Shown here in pieces: positions 5,598-6,190 of a stretch of 6,190 nucleotides of DNA. Source of the stretch: Hominisplanchenecus_A murintestinalis (lineage in GTDB: Bacteria > Bacillota > Clostridia > Lachnospirales > Lachnospiraceae); assembly GCF_943193015.1 (NCBI RefSeq), contig NZ_CALPCM010000078.1, positions 1 to 6,190 on the forward strand. The letters run 5' to 3'. The translations under genes and the position numbers were made by a program. The notes under the pieces were generated by a model. That model was given only the letters and a program-made list of their open reading frames with translations, made no database searches and was not told where the DNA came from. How positions within the stretch are numbered: the first letter of the stretch is position 1; every line of letters begins with the position of its first letter.

Positions 5598-6110
5598 ATG
5601 ACAATACGAGCAGAACAACCGGCTGACTATGACTCCATATATCTGGTAGTTAAAAATGCTTTTGAAACCGCTGAACAAAGCGATGGCAATGAACACAATT
5701 TAGTAAATTCCTTACGGCAAAGCAATGCATTTATTCCCGAATTGTCATTAGTATGCGAAATTAATGGACAGATTGTCGGACATATTATGTTTACCAAGCT
5801 GCAAATAAGCGGGCATACTGGTTTAGCACTGGCTCCGCTATCTGTATTGCCCCAATATCAAAGACAGGGTATTGGCACTTCTCTGATACTGGAGGGACAT
5901 AAAATAGCCCAAACACTTGGTTATAGTTATTCCGTTGTATTAGGCAGCGAAAAATACTACCCCCGGATTGGTTATTTACCTGCTGAAACATTTGATATTC
6001 GCCCCTGTTTTGAAGTTCCAGGCAAAAACTTTATGGCATACAAACTTTATGAAAATGCTCCCCTAATATCAGGAATTGTTAAATATGCTGAAGAATTTGG
6101 CATCACCTAA
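5598..6110 (+). CDS. GNAT family N-acetyltransferase, YhbS type (170 aa)
   Basis: Cytoplasmic acetyl-CoA-dependent acyltransferase of the GNAT superfamily. The acetyl-CoA binding motif A is LAPLSVLPQYQRQGIGTSLI (78-97) with the pyrophosphate loop QRQGIG (88-93). It is followed by VVLGSEKYYPRIGY (113-126), the segment that marks the YhbS/COG3153 subgroup. The N-terminal MTIRAEQPADYDSI is the usual first strand and helix. Length is normal for the family and nothing is truncated. The start ATG follows GAGGT with 7-nt spacing. It is divergent from the GrpB-like gene; the best plus-strand promoter sequence upstream, TTGACT at 5532, lacks a well-spaced -10 box. The substrate is unknown; family members act on small molecules, proteins or tRNA-linked groups. 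Its A+T-rich composition matches the GrpB-like gene and not the ABC operon. Confidence 0.9.
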   Translation: MTIRAEQPADYDSIYLVVKNAFETAEQSDGNEHNLVNSLRQSNAFIPELSLVCEINGQIVGHIMFTKLQISGHTGLALAPLSVLPQYQRQGIGTSLILEGHKIAQTLGYSYSVVLGSEKYYPRIGYLPAETFDIRPCFEVPGKNFMAYKLYENAPLISGIVKYAEEFGIT

Positions 6111-6113
6111 CAC

Positions 6114-6138
6114 TGAACCGCTCCCTGTCAAGTAGACA
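6114..6138 (+). mobile_element. Possible left inverted repeat of an IS3-family insertion sequence
   Basis: A 25-nt segment that begins TGAACCGCTCCC and ends GTAGACA has the look of the terminal inverted repeats of IS3/IS150-group elements in Firmicutes: TGA start, C-rich block, GACA end. This rests on my recollection of such ends and not on a second copy. It lies 3 nt after the acetyltransferase stop codon, and its orientation would put the element to the right, outside the window. A hairpin 24 nt further in fits the protective terminators often found inside IS ends. No transposase is visible. Confidence 0.3.
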
Positions 6139-6161
6139 ATTAAAAAAATAAAAATTTTAGC

Positions 6162-6188
6162 CTGCCAGTCACAAAAAAGGACTGGCAG
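6162..6188. terminator. Hairpin at window end, probable terminator
   Basis: CTGCCAGTC (6162-6170) and GACTGGCAG (6180-6188) form a perfect 9-bp stem around the loop ACAAAAAAG. It lies about 50 nt after the acetyltransferase stop. A plus-strand T run, if present, is beyond the window. On the minus strand the stem is followed by GCTAAAATTTTTATTTTTTT, a late and imperfect U tract. It may end the acetyltransferase transcript, a gene coming from the right, or both. Confidence 0.6.
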
Positions 6189-6190
6189 AG

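Overview
The window looks like a piece of a low-GC Gram-positive chromosome, most likely an anaerobic gut Clostridia/Lachnospiraceae-type bacterium. The reasons are strong AGGAGG-type ribosome binding sites, canonical TTGACA/TATAAT promoters, U-tract terminators, a preQ1-type leader on a queuosine gene and two-permease ABC-2 exporter genes. The taxonomic call is an inference; no rRNA or other marker gene is present.

Left part (1-1391). queC, which makes preQ0 for the queuosine pathway, lies on the minus strand. It has a near-perfect sigma-A promoter (TTGACA-17-TATAAT) and a leader of about 147 nt. The leader carries a candidate preQ1-I-like aptamer with an unusually large loop, followed by an intrinsic terminator, so queC is probably controlled by attenuation. 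Divergently, from a back-to-back promoter region, two short plus-strand genes encode acidic peptides of 49 and 59 residues, which I cannot assign to a function. A strong, probably bidirectional terminator (1402-1443) closes them.

Middle part (1476-4725). Three tightly packed minus-strand genes encode a complete ABC-2 exporter: an ATPase followed by two homologous permeases of the 1+5 transmembrane type. The gene junctions (TGA directly followed by ATG, and a 14-nt overlap) indicate translational coupling. No regulator or substrate gene is attached, so the cargo is unknown.

Right part (4822-6190). This part is visibly more A+T-rich. A GrpB-family (UPF0157) nucleotidyltransferase-like gene on the minus strand has its own good promoter and is divergent from a YhbS-type GNAT acetyltransferase on the plus strand. 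A possible leader ORF lies in the gap between them. After the acetyltransferase there is a sequence resembling an IS3-family left inverted repeat, then a 9-bp perfect hairpin at the window edge, so an insertion sequence may start here and run to the right.

The most interesting material is the queC leader (variant aptamer, attenuator, and a 19-bp repeat shared between promoter spacer and terminator stem) and the unassigned small-peptide pair opposite it.
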